Shown piece by piece: positions 9,057-18,391 of a DNA stretch of 64,000 nt. Below the pieces are notes generated by a model. The model searched no databases. It saw only the letters and a list, made by a program, of their open reading frames with translations, and was not told the DNA's origin. How positions within the stretch are numbered: the first letter of the stretch is position 1; every line of letters begins with the position of its first letter. This DNA comes from Motiliproteus sp048265065 (GTDB lineage Bacteria > Pseudomonadota > Gammaproteobacteria > Pseudomonadales > Balneatricaceae): contig JBLXCH010000003.1 of NCBI GenBank assembly GCA_048265065.1, positions 26,895 to 90,894 of the forward strand, in the 5' to 3' direction. The translations under genes and the position numbers were made by a program.

Positions 9057-9893
9057 TTAGTCGGTTTTTGCAGAATTAAGCTGTTCTCTCATTAAAGCTA
9101 TCACAGGTTGTGTTGCTGGGCGAACCCCCCGCCATAAGAAAAACGATTCTGCAGCTTGCTCCACTAACATACCAAGGCCATCAATCACTTTTGCTGCGCC
9201 TTCCGCTTTAGCCCAGACCATAAAAGGCGTTGGTTCTGAGCCATACATCATGTCGTAGCAACTCGCATTTTCCGCCAAAATCCCAGCAGGCAAGGGAGGC
9301 AGCTCACCTTGTAGACTTGCTGAAGTACCATTAATTACCACATCATATACGCCTTCTACTTCTACAAAACTAGAAGCGCTAATCGGCCCCAACGCAGCAA
9401 AATCGCGAGCTAATTCCTCAGCCTTACTAACCGTGCGATTTGCAATGACTACGGCTGCTGGGTGTTGCTCAAGAATCGGCTGAATCACGCCACGAACAGC
9501 CCCGCCGGCGCCCAGTATAAGAATACGCTTCGCCTCAAGTTTTACCTGCTGGTTCTTTATCAGGTCGGTGACTAAACCAACACCGTCTGTGGTATCGCCA
9601 AGCACTTGTCCATCGGCTTGCTTAATTAGAGTATTCACAGCGCCAGCACGTTTCGCGCGATCGGTTAATTGATCTGCGAACTGCCACGCGGCTTGCTTGT
9701 GAGGCACAGTGACATTAAGACCTCGCCCTCCAGATTGCAGAAATAAACTGACATCATTAGCGAAGTCACCAGCTTCAATACGCTGAGCCTCATAATGCAG
9801 GGACTCGCCAGTAACGGCAGCAAACTGACTATGAATTTGCGGCGACTTACTGTGCTTGATTGGATCGCCAACCACTAAATACGCATCTGCCAT
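9057..9893 (-). CDS. aroE: Shikimate dehydrogenase (NADP+)
   Basis: This 278-residue enzyme reduces 3-dehydroshikimate to shikimate in aromatic amino acid synthesis. The substrate-site residues are visible: SKSP (14-18 region), K66 in NVTVPHK, and D103 in TTDG. The NADP-binding loop GAGGAVRG is at 128-135, followed by NRT. I chose the ATG at 9893, giving MADAYLVVGDPI as in other AroE proteins; an ATG 8 codons upstream would add a tail without family support. It is last in the minus-strand set dprA, tsaC, hemF, aroE, the order seen in pseudomonads and relatives. Confidence 0.94.
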   Translation of the reverse strand: MADAYLVVGDPIKHSKSPQIHSQFAAVTGESLHYEAQRIEAGDFANDVSLFLQSGGRGLNVTVPHKQAAWQFADQLTDRAKRAGAVNTLIKQADGQVLGDTTDGVGLVTDLIKNQQVKLEAKRILILGAGGAVRGVIQPILEQHPAAVVIANRTVSKAEELARDFAALGPISASSFVEVEGVYDVVINGTSASLQGELPPLPAGILAENASCYDMMYGSEPTPFMVWAKAEGAAKVIDGLGMLVEQAAESFFLWRGVRPATQPVIALMREQLNSAKTD

Positions 9894-9991
9894 TTTTATC
9901 GACTCACCATTACACATCCATTAAACATCCACGTCTTGAACGACCTGCTTAATCAGACGATCTGATTATCTCAGGTCTACTGATTGGCGGG

Positions 9992-10906
9992 TTATTTATT
10001 CACCCAGTCTTGAGGCTTGAGGAAATGTTCGTATAAACGCGCCTCTTCTGAGCCTGGTTCAGGGCTCCAGTTATAGGCCCAGTCGGCTTGTGGCGGCATC
10101 GACATCAAGATTGACTCAGTTCGCCCACCTGATTGCAGCCCAAATAAGGTGCCACGGTCGTAAACAAGGTTGAATTCTACATAACGACCACGGCGATAGC
10201 GTTGGAACGCTTTCTGATCTTCCGAAAACTCCATATCTTTGCGCTTTTTCACTATCGGCAAATAGGCATCCAAGTAAGCGCGGCCCACGGCCTTAACCAA
10301 ATCAAAGCTTTTCTCAAAACCTTGCTTATTCACGTCATCAAAGAATAAACCACCGATTCCGCGCGGTTCATCACGGTGTTTTAAGTAAAAATATTCATCA
10401 CACCATTTTTTATAATCAGCATAAGTAGAATCGCCAAAAGGGTCGCAAGCTGACTTAGCTACCTGATGCCAATGCACACAGTCCTCATCAAAACCATAAT
10501 AGGGGGTTAGATCAAAGCCACCGCCAAACCACCAGATAGGTTCTTCACCCGGTTTTTCTGCAATGAAAAAACGAACGTTAGCGTGAGAAGTGGGAATAAA
10601 CGGATTATCAGGGTGCATAACCAATGAAACACCCGCCGCTTGATAAGAACGACCGGCTAACTCTGGGCGATGAGCCGTTGCCGAGCCAGGCATGTTGTTA
10701 CCTATGACATGAGAAAAGTTAACACCGCCTTTTTCGAAAACGGCGCCATCTGTCATCACTCGAGAGCGACCACCGCCACCACTTTCCTTGACCCAGCTGT
10801 CCTCAACAAACCCCGCTGAAGGCTCAACAGACTCAAGACCTAGGCAAATCTCATCTTGTAGTGATTCCATAAAAGGCTTAACCAACGCCATATCCGCCGT
10901 TGCCAT
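9992..10906 (-). CDS. hemF: Oxygen-dependent coproporphyrinogen III oxidase
   Basis: This 304-residue cytosolic enzyme carries out the oxidative decarboxylation of coproporphyrinogen III to protoporphyrinogen IX in haem synthesis, using O2. The family is unmistakable: GGGGRSRVMTDGAVFEKGGVN near the N-terminus, WFGGGFDLTPYY, and the C-terminal signature RYRRGRYVEFNLVYDRGT. AGGAGA lies 6 bases before the ATG. Length matches the family (about 300). It sits between tsaC and aroE on the same strand with short spacers, probably co-transcribed. Its presence shows an organism that can make haem aerobically. Confidence 0.96.
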   Translation of the reverse strand: MATADMALVKPFMESLQDEICLGLESVEPSAGFVEDSWVKESGGGGRSRVMTDGAVFEKGGVNFSHVIGNNMPGSATAHRPELAGRSYQAAGVSLVMHPDNPFIPTSHANVRFFIAEKPGEEPIWWFGGGFDLTPYYGFDEDCVHWHQVAKSACDPFGDSTYADYKKWCDEYFYLKHRDEPRGIGGLFFDDVNKQGFEKSFDLVKAVGRAYLDAYLPIVKKRKDMEFSEDQKAFQRYRRGRYVEFNLVYDRGTLFGLQSGGRTESILMSMPPQADWAYNWSPEPGSEEARLYEHFLKPQDWVNK

Positions 10907-10933
10907 GGGTATTCTCCTAAAAGAAATTAAATA

Positions 10934-11497
10934 TTATTGCCCAGACCGCAGAATACGGTCGCCGCGTAACGAGCGAATTTCTGAAGGCTTTTCATAGCCG
11001 CCTAACGCCCCTGGCAAAATAAAATCAACGCTCTGTTGGAATGTTTTACGCACTTCAGTCGCGCTCATCGCTGGAGGTTCCGTAGAGCGATTTGCAGAAG
11101 TAGAAACTAATAGGCCACCCCAATAATCACACAGCTTTTTTACTTGTTGGTGAGCACTCACTCTTATCGCCACTTCAGAATGATTTCCTTTTATATATGA
11201 AGGAATTAGATTATCTTCATCAGGAATTAGCCAAGTCACTGGATGCGCATATTTTTTATCGATTAGTAAGCGCTCACTATCTGATAGATTTTTAAGTAAT
11301 GGGCCAAGCTGAGAGACACTAGATGCAACCAAAATGAGGCCTTTCGAGACTGGTCGCTGCTTAATCTGAAGTAACCGTAGCACTGCGTCTTTAGAGAAAG
11401 GGTCGCAGCCGAAACCCCAAACCGCTTCTGTCGGGTAGGCAATAATTCCTCCTTCAGCAACAGTGTAGGCCGCGCGACGTAGGTGCCAATAATTCAT
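10934..11497 (-). CDS. tsaC: L-threonylcarbamoyladenylate synthase (Sua5/YrdC/TsaC)
   Basis: This 187-residue YrdC-domain protein makes threonylcarbamoyl-AMP from threonine, bicarbonate and ATP for the t6A modification of ANN-decoding tRNAs. It shows the family pattern IIAYPTEAVWGFGCDP near residue 20, then KQRPVSKGLILVAS, and LLVSTSANRS near residue 130. The length fits the short single-domain TsaC type, with no Sua5 C-terminal domain. It lies 33 bases downstream of dprA and 27 bases upstream of hemF on the same strand, the usual arrangement in this group of gammaproteobacteria. The ribosome site before the ATG is weak. Confidence 0.94.
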   Translation of the reverse strand: MNYWHLRRAAYTVAEGGIIAYPTEAVWGFGCDPFSKDAVLRLLQIKQRPVSKGLILVASSVSQLGPLLKNLSDSERLLIDKKYAHPVTWLIPDEDNLIPSYIKGNHSEVAIRVSAHQQVKKLCDYWGGLLVSTSANRSTEPPAMSATEVRKTFQQSVDFILPGALGGYEKPSEIRSLRGDRILRSGQ

Positions 11498-11529
11498 GGA
11501 TAGTAGTTCTCAACAATCTAAACGCGCTA

Positions 11530-12684
11530 TTATCGACGAATTCGTTGATAGGCTCCAGTATCACAAGCAATGATGCCTTGCAGTTCTAATTCCAAAAGCC
11601 GCTGACCTAGGTCTGCCGATTCTAATCCTGTTTTTTCCATTAACTGATCAAAAGACCATGACTCAAACCCTATTTGATCGAGCAAAGCGCGCTCCTCATT
11701 ATTCAGGTTTTCATCGTGTGAATGGTTTTGAGCTTTATCTTTCTGTGGACTAGCAGCCACCGAGTCATCTAAAGAGCAACGTGGTAGCATAATTTGCTCT
11801 GCAATCGCCTGATAGATTTGACCCACTTCGTCGACCAACATCGCGCCTTCTCGAATTAACTGATGGCACCCTCGGCTTGTAGGATTATGTATAGAGCCAG
11901 GTAAGGCAAAAACCTCTCTACCTTGCTCCATTGCTAACCTGGCCGTTATCAATGAGCCGCTCTTAATAGAAGCCTCAATCACCAAACAACCGAGGCTTAA
12001 ACCGCTAATTATCCGGTTTCTTCGAGGAAAGTTATAACTGACAGGTGCCGTTCCCAGCAGGTACTCCGAAAGCAAAACCCCTCCATTTTCAACAATTTGA
12101 GTTGCTAACCCTTGGTTAGATCGAGGATATATTTGATCAACGCCAGTACCTAAAACAGCCACCGTTAGACCCTGAGAATCCAGCGCTCCTTGGTGAGCTT
12201 TTGCGTCTATACCTAATGCAAGACCGCTAGTTGGAATTAAACCTTGTGTAGAAAGCGTCTCACTAAACCGGTAGGCATTATCAAGCCCTTGCGCTGTTGC
12301 TTTACGACTACCAATGACTGCAATTTGCGGATAGTGAAGAATTTCTGCGTCTCCCACCACAAATAAAATAACGGGCGGGTCAGGAATATGCCTGAGTGGT
12401 GGCGGGTATGAAGGCGACTCAATGGTCAACAACTGATGATTAGCGCTCAAGTCGAGCCACTCGACGGTGTTAGTTACTAATGAAGATTGCTGAGGGTTGG
12501 ATTGAAAGTAAGCCAACGCTTCAATCTGTTGACGAGATAATCCTGCGCCTAAAAGCGCCGCAGAAGAGGCGCTCAACAAGTCAGAGCTATTGCGAAATTG
12601 AAAATACAGCGATGCCAGCTTGCGTGAACCTAACCCTTTAAGGCCACTCAACCAAAGCCAGCAAGACTGCGCGGAGTCGAGCAT
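11530..12684 (-). CDS. dprA: DNA processing protein DprA
   Basis: This 384-residue DprA/Smf protein loads RecA on incoming single-stranded DNA during natural transformation and protects it. The N-terminal helix-hairpin region (about 1-60) is followed by a Rossmann-like core with GSRKATAQG (125-133), SGLALGIDAKAHQGAL and PRRNRIISGLS. A C-terminal winged-helix (DprA_WH, about 320-384) ends the protein. AAGGA lies 9 bases upstream of the start. It precedes tsaC and follows the LysM gene on the same strand. Its presence alone does not prove competence, as dprA is widely conserved. Confidence 0.94.
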   Translation of the reverse strand: MLDSAQSCWLWLSGLKGLGSRKLASLYFQFRNSSDLLSASSAALLGAGLSRQQIEALAYFQSNPQQSSLVTNTVEWLDLSANHQLLTIESPSYPPPLRHIPDPPVILFVVGDAEILHYPQIAVIGSRKATAQGLDNAYRFSETLSTQGLIPTSGLALGIDAKAHQGALDSQGLTVAVLGTGVDQIYPRSNQGLATQIVENGGVLLSEYLLGTAPVSYNFPRRNRIISGLSLGCLVIEASIKSGSLITARLAMEQGREVFALPGSIHNPTSRGCHQLIREGAMLVDEVGQIYQAIAEQIMLPRCSLDDSVAASPQKDKAQNHSHDENLNNEERALLDQIGFESWSFDQLMEKTGLESADLGQRLLELELQGIIACDTGAYQRIRR

Positions 12685-12790
12685 AGACCGTTATCCTTAA
12701 CCTTACTCTTAATTAATAACCGCTAATTAATTACCGACCAATCCTAGTCAGTAGATTTTATCTGGAACTTAACAGCTGTTCAGCCATCGT

Positions 12791-13828
12791 TTACTCGGGA
12801 GAACGAACCTCATCAAGCACTGACAGCGCCGCTTCAGCTTCCATCACCAACGCATAGCTGACCTTTTCAAAAACCTTAAACACCATCAACACACCACGTC
12901 GCTCACTAGGTAATGTAACAGGGTCGCCTGTGACTGGGTCTTGAACCGTTTCACCACGCTTATACACATGCAAAACATGGCCGGGTTCCATCGCCTCACG
13001 CTCACCCAAGTTCAGTGCAACTACGTCAAATTGGCCGATTTTAGAGACACCACGTAGTACGGATAGGATTTGCCCCTCAACGACATGATCAGGTGATGAA
13101 GGATAAAAAACCGACTGAATCACTTCTTCTTTAGTGGGCAACACACGGTCTTTAATTCGCACTTCTTCGTTCGTGCGTTTCAAGTCAATCGTCAGTACGT
13201 CGTCTTCATTAGTCGCTATTAAATAACCGCCACCAATCGCACGAGACTCATAACCCAAGATCTCTTCGGTAACAGGGTCTTTATAAATACGCTGTGGACG
13301 GTAAACGCCATAATAGTTTTGATCGACAGCAGGTAACTTGCCACGAGCATAAACTCGATCACCGGCACCGGCGATAATACTTTCGTTTTCGCTACCCAAC
13401 ACATAAGGAGCGGTTTCTAACTCGTTCAGTTGAAGAACCAAATTGTCGGATAAGAAACTTTTTAAATCCTGTAACGGGATTGCTTTAACTGCTTGCTCAA
13501 TAGGCGTACGACGCACGCCTGGGCTTAATTTTTTCGGGCCACGATCAACACGCAACTGCGGTTTGCCGTTCACATAAATCAGATAGACAACGTCGCCTGG
13601 AAAAATTAAGTGGGGATTATCAATTTGCGGATTAACCGACCAGACTTTAGGCCATAACCACGGGCTTTTGAGAAAGGTCGCCGAGATATCCCAAAGCGTA
13701 TCGCCCTTAACTACGGTGTACTGATCTGGATGGCCATCAACGAATTGAACTTCATCAGCAGCAGCTTTACTAACAAAGATTGATACCGTTAAGGCAACAA
13801 GGGCAACTCCGGTGAAGAGTTTTCTCAT
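12791..13828 (-). CDS. Exported LysM-domain protein
   Basis: This 345-residue protein has a signal peptide (about 1-24, cleavage after AAADE region) and an N-terminal LysM domain (about 37-86: YTVVKGDTLWDIS to the PGDVVYL end), which binds peptidoglycan. The rest has no catalytic domain I recognise. I chose ATG 13828 because GGATTCAGGA precedes it and it places the signal peptide at the N-terminus; the frame is open 51 codons further up but without a plausible start. A LysM protein of this size upstream of dprA and divergent from def is conserved in Pseudomonas and relatives, where its role is unclear. Confidence 0.88.
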   Translation of the reverse strand: MRKLFTGVALVALTVSIFVSKAAADEVQFVDGHPDQYTVVKGDTLWDISATFLKSPWLWPKVWSVNPQIDNPHLIFPGDVVYLIYVNGKPQLRVDRGPKKLSPGVRRTPIEQAVKAIPLQDLKSFLSDNLVLQLNELETAPYVLGSENESIIAGAGDRVYARGKLPAVDQNYYGVYRPQRIYKDPVTEEILGYESRAIGGGYLIATNEDDVLTIDLKRTNEEVRIKDRVLPTKEEVIQSVFYPSSPDHVVEGQILSVLRGVSKIGQFDVVALNLGEREAMEPGHVLHVYKRGETVQDPVTGDPVTLPSERRGVLMVFKVFEKVSYALVMEAEAALSVLDEVRSPE

Positions 13829-13996
13829 TCCTGAATCCCTTTCTAAACTGGTAGTTAAGGCCGTTTTTACTAATAGTAGGCCATTGAGTCCTTTATTCTT
13901 GCTATGGAATCGCACGTTGTAAACAGTATAATGGACCTCTTGGCAATAATATTGGTCTAAATTGCCACAAATCAAAACCAAAGTGTCGATTTAGTT

Positions 13997-14509
13997 ATGT
14001 CTCTACTTAGAATCCTAGAATATCCAGATCCTAGACTTCGCACTAAAGCGAAAAATGTCGAGGTTGTTGACGATAAAATTCGTCAGCTTGTCGATGACAT
14101 GCTGGATACCATGTATGACGCGCCAGGTATCGGCCTTGCCGCGACCCAGGTTAACGTCCACAAACGTGTTGTCGTTATAGATATTTCGGAAGATCAGGAT
14201 CAACCTTTAGTCTTGATCAACCCAGAGTATGAAGTACTCACGGACGAAAGCCGCAAGAACGATGAAGGTTGCTTGTCAGTCCCTGGCTATTACGATGGCG
14301 TTGATCGTGCCGCGCGAATCAGGCTCAAAGCCTTAGACCGCGATGGCAAGCCGTATGAACTCGAAGCGGAAGAACTTCTGGCTGTCTGTATCCAGCACGA
14401 GCTGGATCACCTTAACGGTAAGCTTTTTGTTGATTATCTATCAACACTAAAACGCAACCGCATCAAATCAAAGCTTGAAAAGAAACATCGTCAGGAAGCT
14501 ACGGTTTAA
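13997..14509 (+). CDS. def: Peptide deformylase
   Basis: This 170-residue metallohydrolase removes the N-formyl group from nascent proteins. All three family motifs are present: GIGLAATQV (44-52), EGCLSVPG with metal ligand C92, and QHELDHLNG with ligands H134 and H138 and catalytic E135. Length is typical. It is divergent from the LysM gene and 41 bases upstream of fmt, so the enzymes that remove and add the formyl group are co-transcribed, as is usual. A TATAAT at 13926-13931 may be part of its promoter, but I see no good -35 hexamer for it. Confidence 0.97.
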   Translation: MSLLRILEYPDPRLRTKAKNVEVVDDKIRQLVDDMLDTMYDAPGIGLAATQVNVHKRVVVIDISEDQDQPLVLINPEYEVLTDESRKNDEGCLSVPGYYDGVDRAARIRLKALDRDGKPYELEAEELLAVCIQHELDHLNGKLFVDYLSTLKRNRIKSKLEKKHRQEATV

Positions 14510-14550
14510 CCACCGGCTTCCTGTTTTTTCGCTGATCGGAAAATCCGCCC

Positions 14551-15516
14551 ATGAGTTCTCAACCGTTGCGAATTATATTTGCCGGTACACCCGAGTTTGC
14601 TGCAACCAGTCTCGCCAGTCTAATCAACACAGAACACAACATCATTGCGGTCTATACACAGCCTGACCGCCCTGCAGGGCGAGGCCGTAAGCTAACACCA
14701 AGCCCGGTAAAAGTTCTCGCTGAAAAGCACAACATAGCCGTTTATCAACCCCTTAATTTCAAAAGCAGCGAAGATCAGCAGACACTCGCCGACTTAAACG
14801 CCGATCTAATGGTTGTGGCAGCTTACGGTCTGTTACTGCCTTTAACGGTGCTTGAAACACCAAGACTTGGCTGCATTAACATTCATGCTTCTATCCTGCC
14901 ACGCTGGCGCGGCGCAGCACCTATTCACCGTGCATTAATTGCGGGTGATGCTGAAACTGGCATCACTATCATGCAAATGAACGAAGGTTTAGACACGGGT
15001 GATATGCTGTTAAAACGCACCTGTGAGATCGAACCTGAGGACACTTCCGGCTCATTACATGACCGCTTAGCAGAGCTTGGCGCTGAAGCCTTATTAGAAT
15101 GCCTTCCGGGAGTGCAAGCACAAACACTGGCACCCGAACCACAAGACGACAGCCTTGCTTGCTATGCAACAAAGCTGACCAAAGCAGAAGGGCTAATCGA
15201 TTGGACGCAACCAGCGACAACCATTGAACGTCAGGTTAAAGGGCTAAATCCATGGCCCGTGGCTTACACTGAATTGAACGGTGAACGGGTAAGAGTTTGG
15301 CAAGCCAATGCTGTCGAAAAGTCCCACGAGATGGCAGCCGGCACCATTGTCTCAGCGGACAAAACAGGTCTGCTTGTCAGTACAGGGCTGCATCTTATCG
15401 AAATAACCCATGCGCAATTAGCCGGCGGTAAACAACTTCCCGTAGCGGCGTTGCTCAACGCGCGACAAGACCTATTCAGGCCGGGCAACCGCTTTACATT
15501 GAGCAACCCCTCTTGA
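14551..15516 (+). CDS. fmt: Methionyl-tRNA formyltransferase
   Basis: This 321-residue enzyme transfers a formyl group from 10-formyl-tetrahydrofolate to Met-tRNA(fMet). The catalytic residues N110 and H112 lie in CINIHASILPRWRG and an aspartate in the LDTGD segment (148-151). The C-terminal tRNA-binding OB domain (about 205-310) begins near GLIDWTQPA. It follows def by 41 bases and its stop codon overlaps the TTG start of rsmB (TTGA), implying coupled translation through def-fmt-rsmB. Confidence 0.97.
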   Translation: MSSQPLRIIFAGTPEFAATSLASLINTEHNIIAVYTQPDRPAGRGRKLTPSPVKVLAEKHNIAVYQPLNFKSSEDQQTLADLNADLMVVAAYGLLLPLTVLETPRLGCINIHASILPRWRGAAPIHRALIAGDAETGITIMQMNEGLDTGDMLLKRTCEIEPEDTSGSLHDRLAELGAEALLECLPGVQAQTLAPEPQDDSLACYATKLTKAEGLIDWTQPATTIERQVKGLNPWPVAYTELNGERVRVWQANAVEKSHEMAAGTIVSADKTGLLVSTGLHLIEITHAQLAGGKQLPVAALLNARQDLFRPGNRFTLSNPS

Positions 15517-16820
15517 GCAGTCCTCGCTTACTAGCAACACAAGTTATGGCGGACATTATCCGCCGTAACGGTTCCTTATCCGCTCGACTTCCTGCTGCCA
15601 TTAGTAAAGTAGAGAGTAAAGACAAAGCCTTGTTACAGCAGCTTTGTTATGGCTGCTGCCGATTTCTACCAAGCTTGCAACTTATCGCCAATGAGTTGCT
15701 CGATAAGCCGATGAAGCAGCAAGACGAAGATATTTACGCGCTGATTTTGCTGGGCCTTTATCAATTGGCTCATACCAATGTCCCTGATCATGCAGCGATT
15801 GGCGAAACCGTCGAGATCACCGAGGCGCTCAATAAACCTTGGGCAAAAGCATTAGTCAACGGTGTATTACGAACGTATCAACGACAAACAGAACAGCTAG
15901 CGAATCTCGCCAACCGGCCAGAATACCGCTATCAGCATCCTCAGTGGATTATCGACCGCTATAAAGCGAGCTGGCCTGAGGACTGGGAACACATTCTCGA
16001 ACAAAACAATTTACAAGCACCGATGACTCTGCGAGTTAACCAATCACGCATCAGTCGCGATGACTATCTCCAATTATTAACCGAAGCGGACATACCCGCC
16101 TCAGCAGGCTCATTTTCAGCAGCAGCCATTGTCTTAGTGTCCCCGACTGATGTTTTCCAATTGCCTGGATTTACCGAAGGTTTGGTAAGCGTTCAGGATG
16201 AAGCTGCACAGTTAGCCGCACCGCTGATGAACCTTAAACCCACGTATCGTGTACTTGATGCCTGTGCCGCTCCCGGCGGTAAAACCTGTCATTTGCTAGA
16301 ATTAGAAGACAATTTAGACCGCGTCTTCGCCCTTGACCAAAGCGAGCATCGACTCAAGCGAGTAAACGAAAATTTAGCGCGTCTAAAGCTCTCAGCGATC
16401 ACCCAACAAGGTGACGCCAGTGCAACGGATTGGTGGGACGGTGAGTTGTTTGATCGCATCCTCGTAGACGCGCCATGTTCAGCGACAGGCGTCATTCGGC
16501 GTAACCCGGATATTAAGTACCTACGCCAAAACAAAGATATCAAAGCCCTGAGCAAACTACAGGAAAGGATTGTTAAAAATCTATGGGCATTACTGAAGCC
16601 CGGCGGCCGAATGGTCTATGCTACTTGCTCAGTGCTACCGGCAGAGAACGAGTCAGTAATCAAACGTGTACTTAAAACGCTGAATGATGCACAAGAAATC
16701 AAGATCGCAGCCGACTGGGGAATAGAACGCCCTCATGGTCGACAACTATTCCCTCAACAGCAGGGTCATGACGGTTTTTATTACGCAGTCCTTGAAAAGG
16801 GACCAACATCGGCGCTATAA
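15513..16820 (+). CDS. rsmB: 16S rRNA m5C967 methyltransferase
   Basis: This 435-residue protein has an N-terminal NusB-like RNA-binding domain (about 1-140) and a C-terminal SAM-dependent methyltransferase. SAM is bound at DACAAPGGKTCHLLEL, and the two cysteines of RNA m5C methyltransferases are present: C322 in DAPCSATG and C372 in YATCS (the nucleophile in RsmB-type enzymes). The start is a TTG overlapping the fmt stop; the first ATG, 11 codons later, would cut into the conserved N-terminal helix, so TTG is preferred. Size is close to E. coli RsmB (429). Confidence 0.95.
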   Translation: MSSPRLLATQVMADIIRRNGSLSARLPAAISKVESKDKALLQQLCYGCCRFLPSLQLIANELLDKPMKQQDEDIYALILLGLYQLAHTNVPDHAAIGETVEITEALNKPWAKALVNGVLRTYQRQTEQLANLANRPEYRYQHPQWIIDRYKASWPEDWEHILEQNNLQAPMTLRVNQSRISRDDYLQLLTEADIPASAGSFSAAAIVLVSPTDVFQLPGFTEGLVSVQDEAAQLAAPLMNLKPTYRVLDACAAPGGKTCHLLELEDNLDRVFALDQSEHRLKRVNENLARLKLSAITQQGDASATDWWDGELFDRILVDAPCSATGVIRRNPDIKYLRQNKDIKALSKLQERIVKNLWALLKPGGRMVYATCSVLPAENESVIKRVLKTLNDAQEIKIAADWGIERPHGRQLFPQQQGHDGFYYAVLEKGPTSAL

Positions 16821-16859
16821 CCTCTTATCGACAAAGGCTTATATCATCTGTGTCATATG

Positions 16860-16889
16860 AACCTAAGCTACATAAACCTAAGCTACATG
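16860..16889 (+). repeat. Two-copy 15-bp tandem repeat
   Basis: AACCTAAGCTACAT occurs at 16860-16873 and again at 16875-16888, a period of 15 bases, in the 173-base spacer between rsmB and trkA. Only two copies are present. It may come from replication slippage or be a regulator site; nothing in the sequence decides between these. Confidence 0.7.
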
Positions 16890-16993
16890 AACACAAGACC
16901 ATGACACTAAAGCCTTACCGTCCAAACAGGTTAAGCGATTGCTTAGTGCAGCCCAGTCTAGCTAGCGTGATTCAAGGATCCTAACATTCGACT

Positions 16994-18370
16994 ATGAAGA
17001 TCATTATTCTCGGGGCCGGACAGGTTGGAGCAACGCTGGCAGGAAATCTTGCCCGTGAGTCCAACGACATAACCATAATCGATACCGATCGGGCTCGCCT
17101 TCGTGAGCTTCAGGATCGCTTGGATATTCGTACGGTTCATGGCCATGGCTCTTTCCCTACGGTTTTACAACAAGCGGGAATCGAAGATGCTGACATGTTA
17201 ATTGCGGTCACCAACAGCGACCCCGAGAACATGATCGCTTGCCAAATTGCCTACACGCTATATCACACACCAACTCGTATAGCGCGAATCCGTAGCCAAG
17301 ATTACCTTACTGAGAAAGACAAACTATTTTTCGACAAAGCCATCCCCATTAACGTTTTAATCAGTCCAGAACAGCTCGTTACTAACAATATAAAACGATT
17401 GCTAGAACACCCGGGCGCACTCCAAGTACTCGATTTTGCCGAAGGGAAAGCGCAGCTGGTCGCAGTGAGAGCCTACTATGGCGGTCCCTTAGTTGGGCAC
17501 GAAATTTCTTTCTTGCGCACCCATATGCCAAATATTGAAACCCGTGTTGCGGCTATTTTCCGTAGAGGCAGTCCAATTTTACCGAAAGGTGACACCGTGA
17601 TCGAAGCAGACGATGAAGTGTTCTTCATTGCTGCTCGAAAAGATATCCGCAGTGTCATGAGCGAGTTGCGGCGTCTAGATACGCCCTACAAACGCATTGT
17701 TATTGCTGGCGGTGGTAACATCGGCGCCAGTTTAGCAAGAAAGATCGAGAACGATTACCAAGTTAAAATCATTGAGCAAAATGCGGATCGTTGTAATGAA
17801 CTTGCCAACGATCTTGGTCGTACTATCGTGCTCTGTGGCAGCGCTTCCGACCAAGATATTTTATTGGAAGAAAACATTGAAGCCACAGACGTCTTCTTTG
17901 CCCTCACCAACGATGATGAAGCCAACATCATGGCCTCCATGCTGGCCAAACGTTTGGGTGCTAGAACCGTCATGACACTCATCAACAACCCTGCCTACGT
18001 TGACTTAGTTCAAGGTGGTGTCATCGATATCGCGATTTCACCTCAACAGGACACTATCGGTAGCTTATTGACTCACGTACGCCGTGGTGATGTTGTCAAT
18101 GTGTATTCACTACGTCGAGGTGCGGCAGAAGCAATGGAAGCAATTGCGCATGGCGACCCACGCTCATCAAAAGTCGTCGGCCGCACCGTTGAGGAGGTCA
18201 ACCTTCCTCCTGGTACAACCATAGGCGCCATTGTCCGTAACGATGAAGTGCTTGTTGCCCATGATGATGTGCTGATCCAGAACGATGACCACGTGATTTT
18301 ATTTTTGATGGATAAAAAACGCATCCCTGAAGTTGAGCAGTTATTCCAAGTTGGCTTAACCTTCTTCTAG
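16994..18370 (+). CDS. trkA: Trk potassium transporter peripheral NAD-binding subunit
   Basis: This 458-residue cytosolic regulator of the TrkH potassium channel has a duplicated layout: RCK_N (GAGQVG at 6-11) plus RCK_C, then a second RCK_N (AGGGNIGASLA near 238) plus RCK_C. The nucleotide-binding loops gate K+ uptake by ATP, ADP or NAD(H). It lies 21 bases upstream of trkH, so both subunits are co-transcribed. Length equals that of E. coli TrkA (458). The def-fmt-rsmB-trkA-trkH order is conserved in related gammaproteobacteria. Confidence 0.97.
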   Translation: MKIIILGAGQVGATLAGNLARESNDITIIDTDRARLRELQDRLDIRTVHGHGSFPTVLQQAGIEDADMLIAVTNSDPENMIACQIAYTLYHTPTRIARIRSQDYLTEKDKLFFDKAIPINVLISPEQLVTNNIKRLLEHPGALQVLDFAEGKAQLVAVRAYYGGPLVGHEISFLRTHMPNIETRVAAIFRRGSPILPKGDTVIEADDEVFFIAARKDIRSVMSELRRLDTPYKRIVIAGGGNIGASLARKIENDYQVKIIEQNADRCNELANDLGRTIVLCGSASDQDILLEENIEATDVFFALTNDDEANIMASMLAKRLGARTVMTLINNPAYVDLVQGGVIDIAISPQQDTIGSLLTHVRRGDVVNVYSLRRGAAEAMEAIAHGDPRSSKVVGRTVEEVNLPPGTTIGAIVRNDEVLVAHDDVLIQNDDHVILFLMDKKRIPEVEQLFQVGLTFF

Positions 18371-18391
18371 TTTAGGCAGGAAAAAAACCGC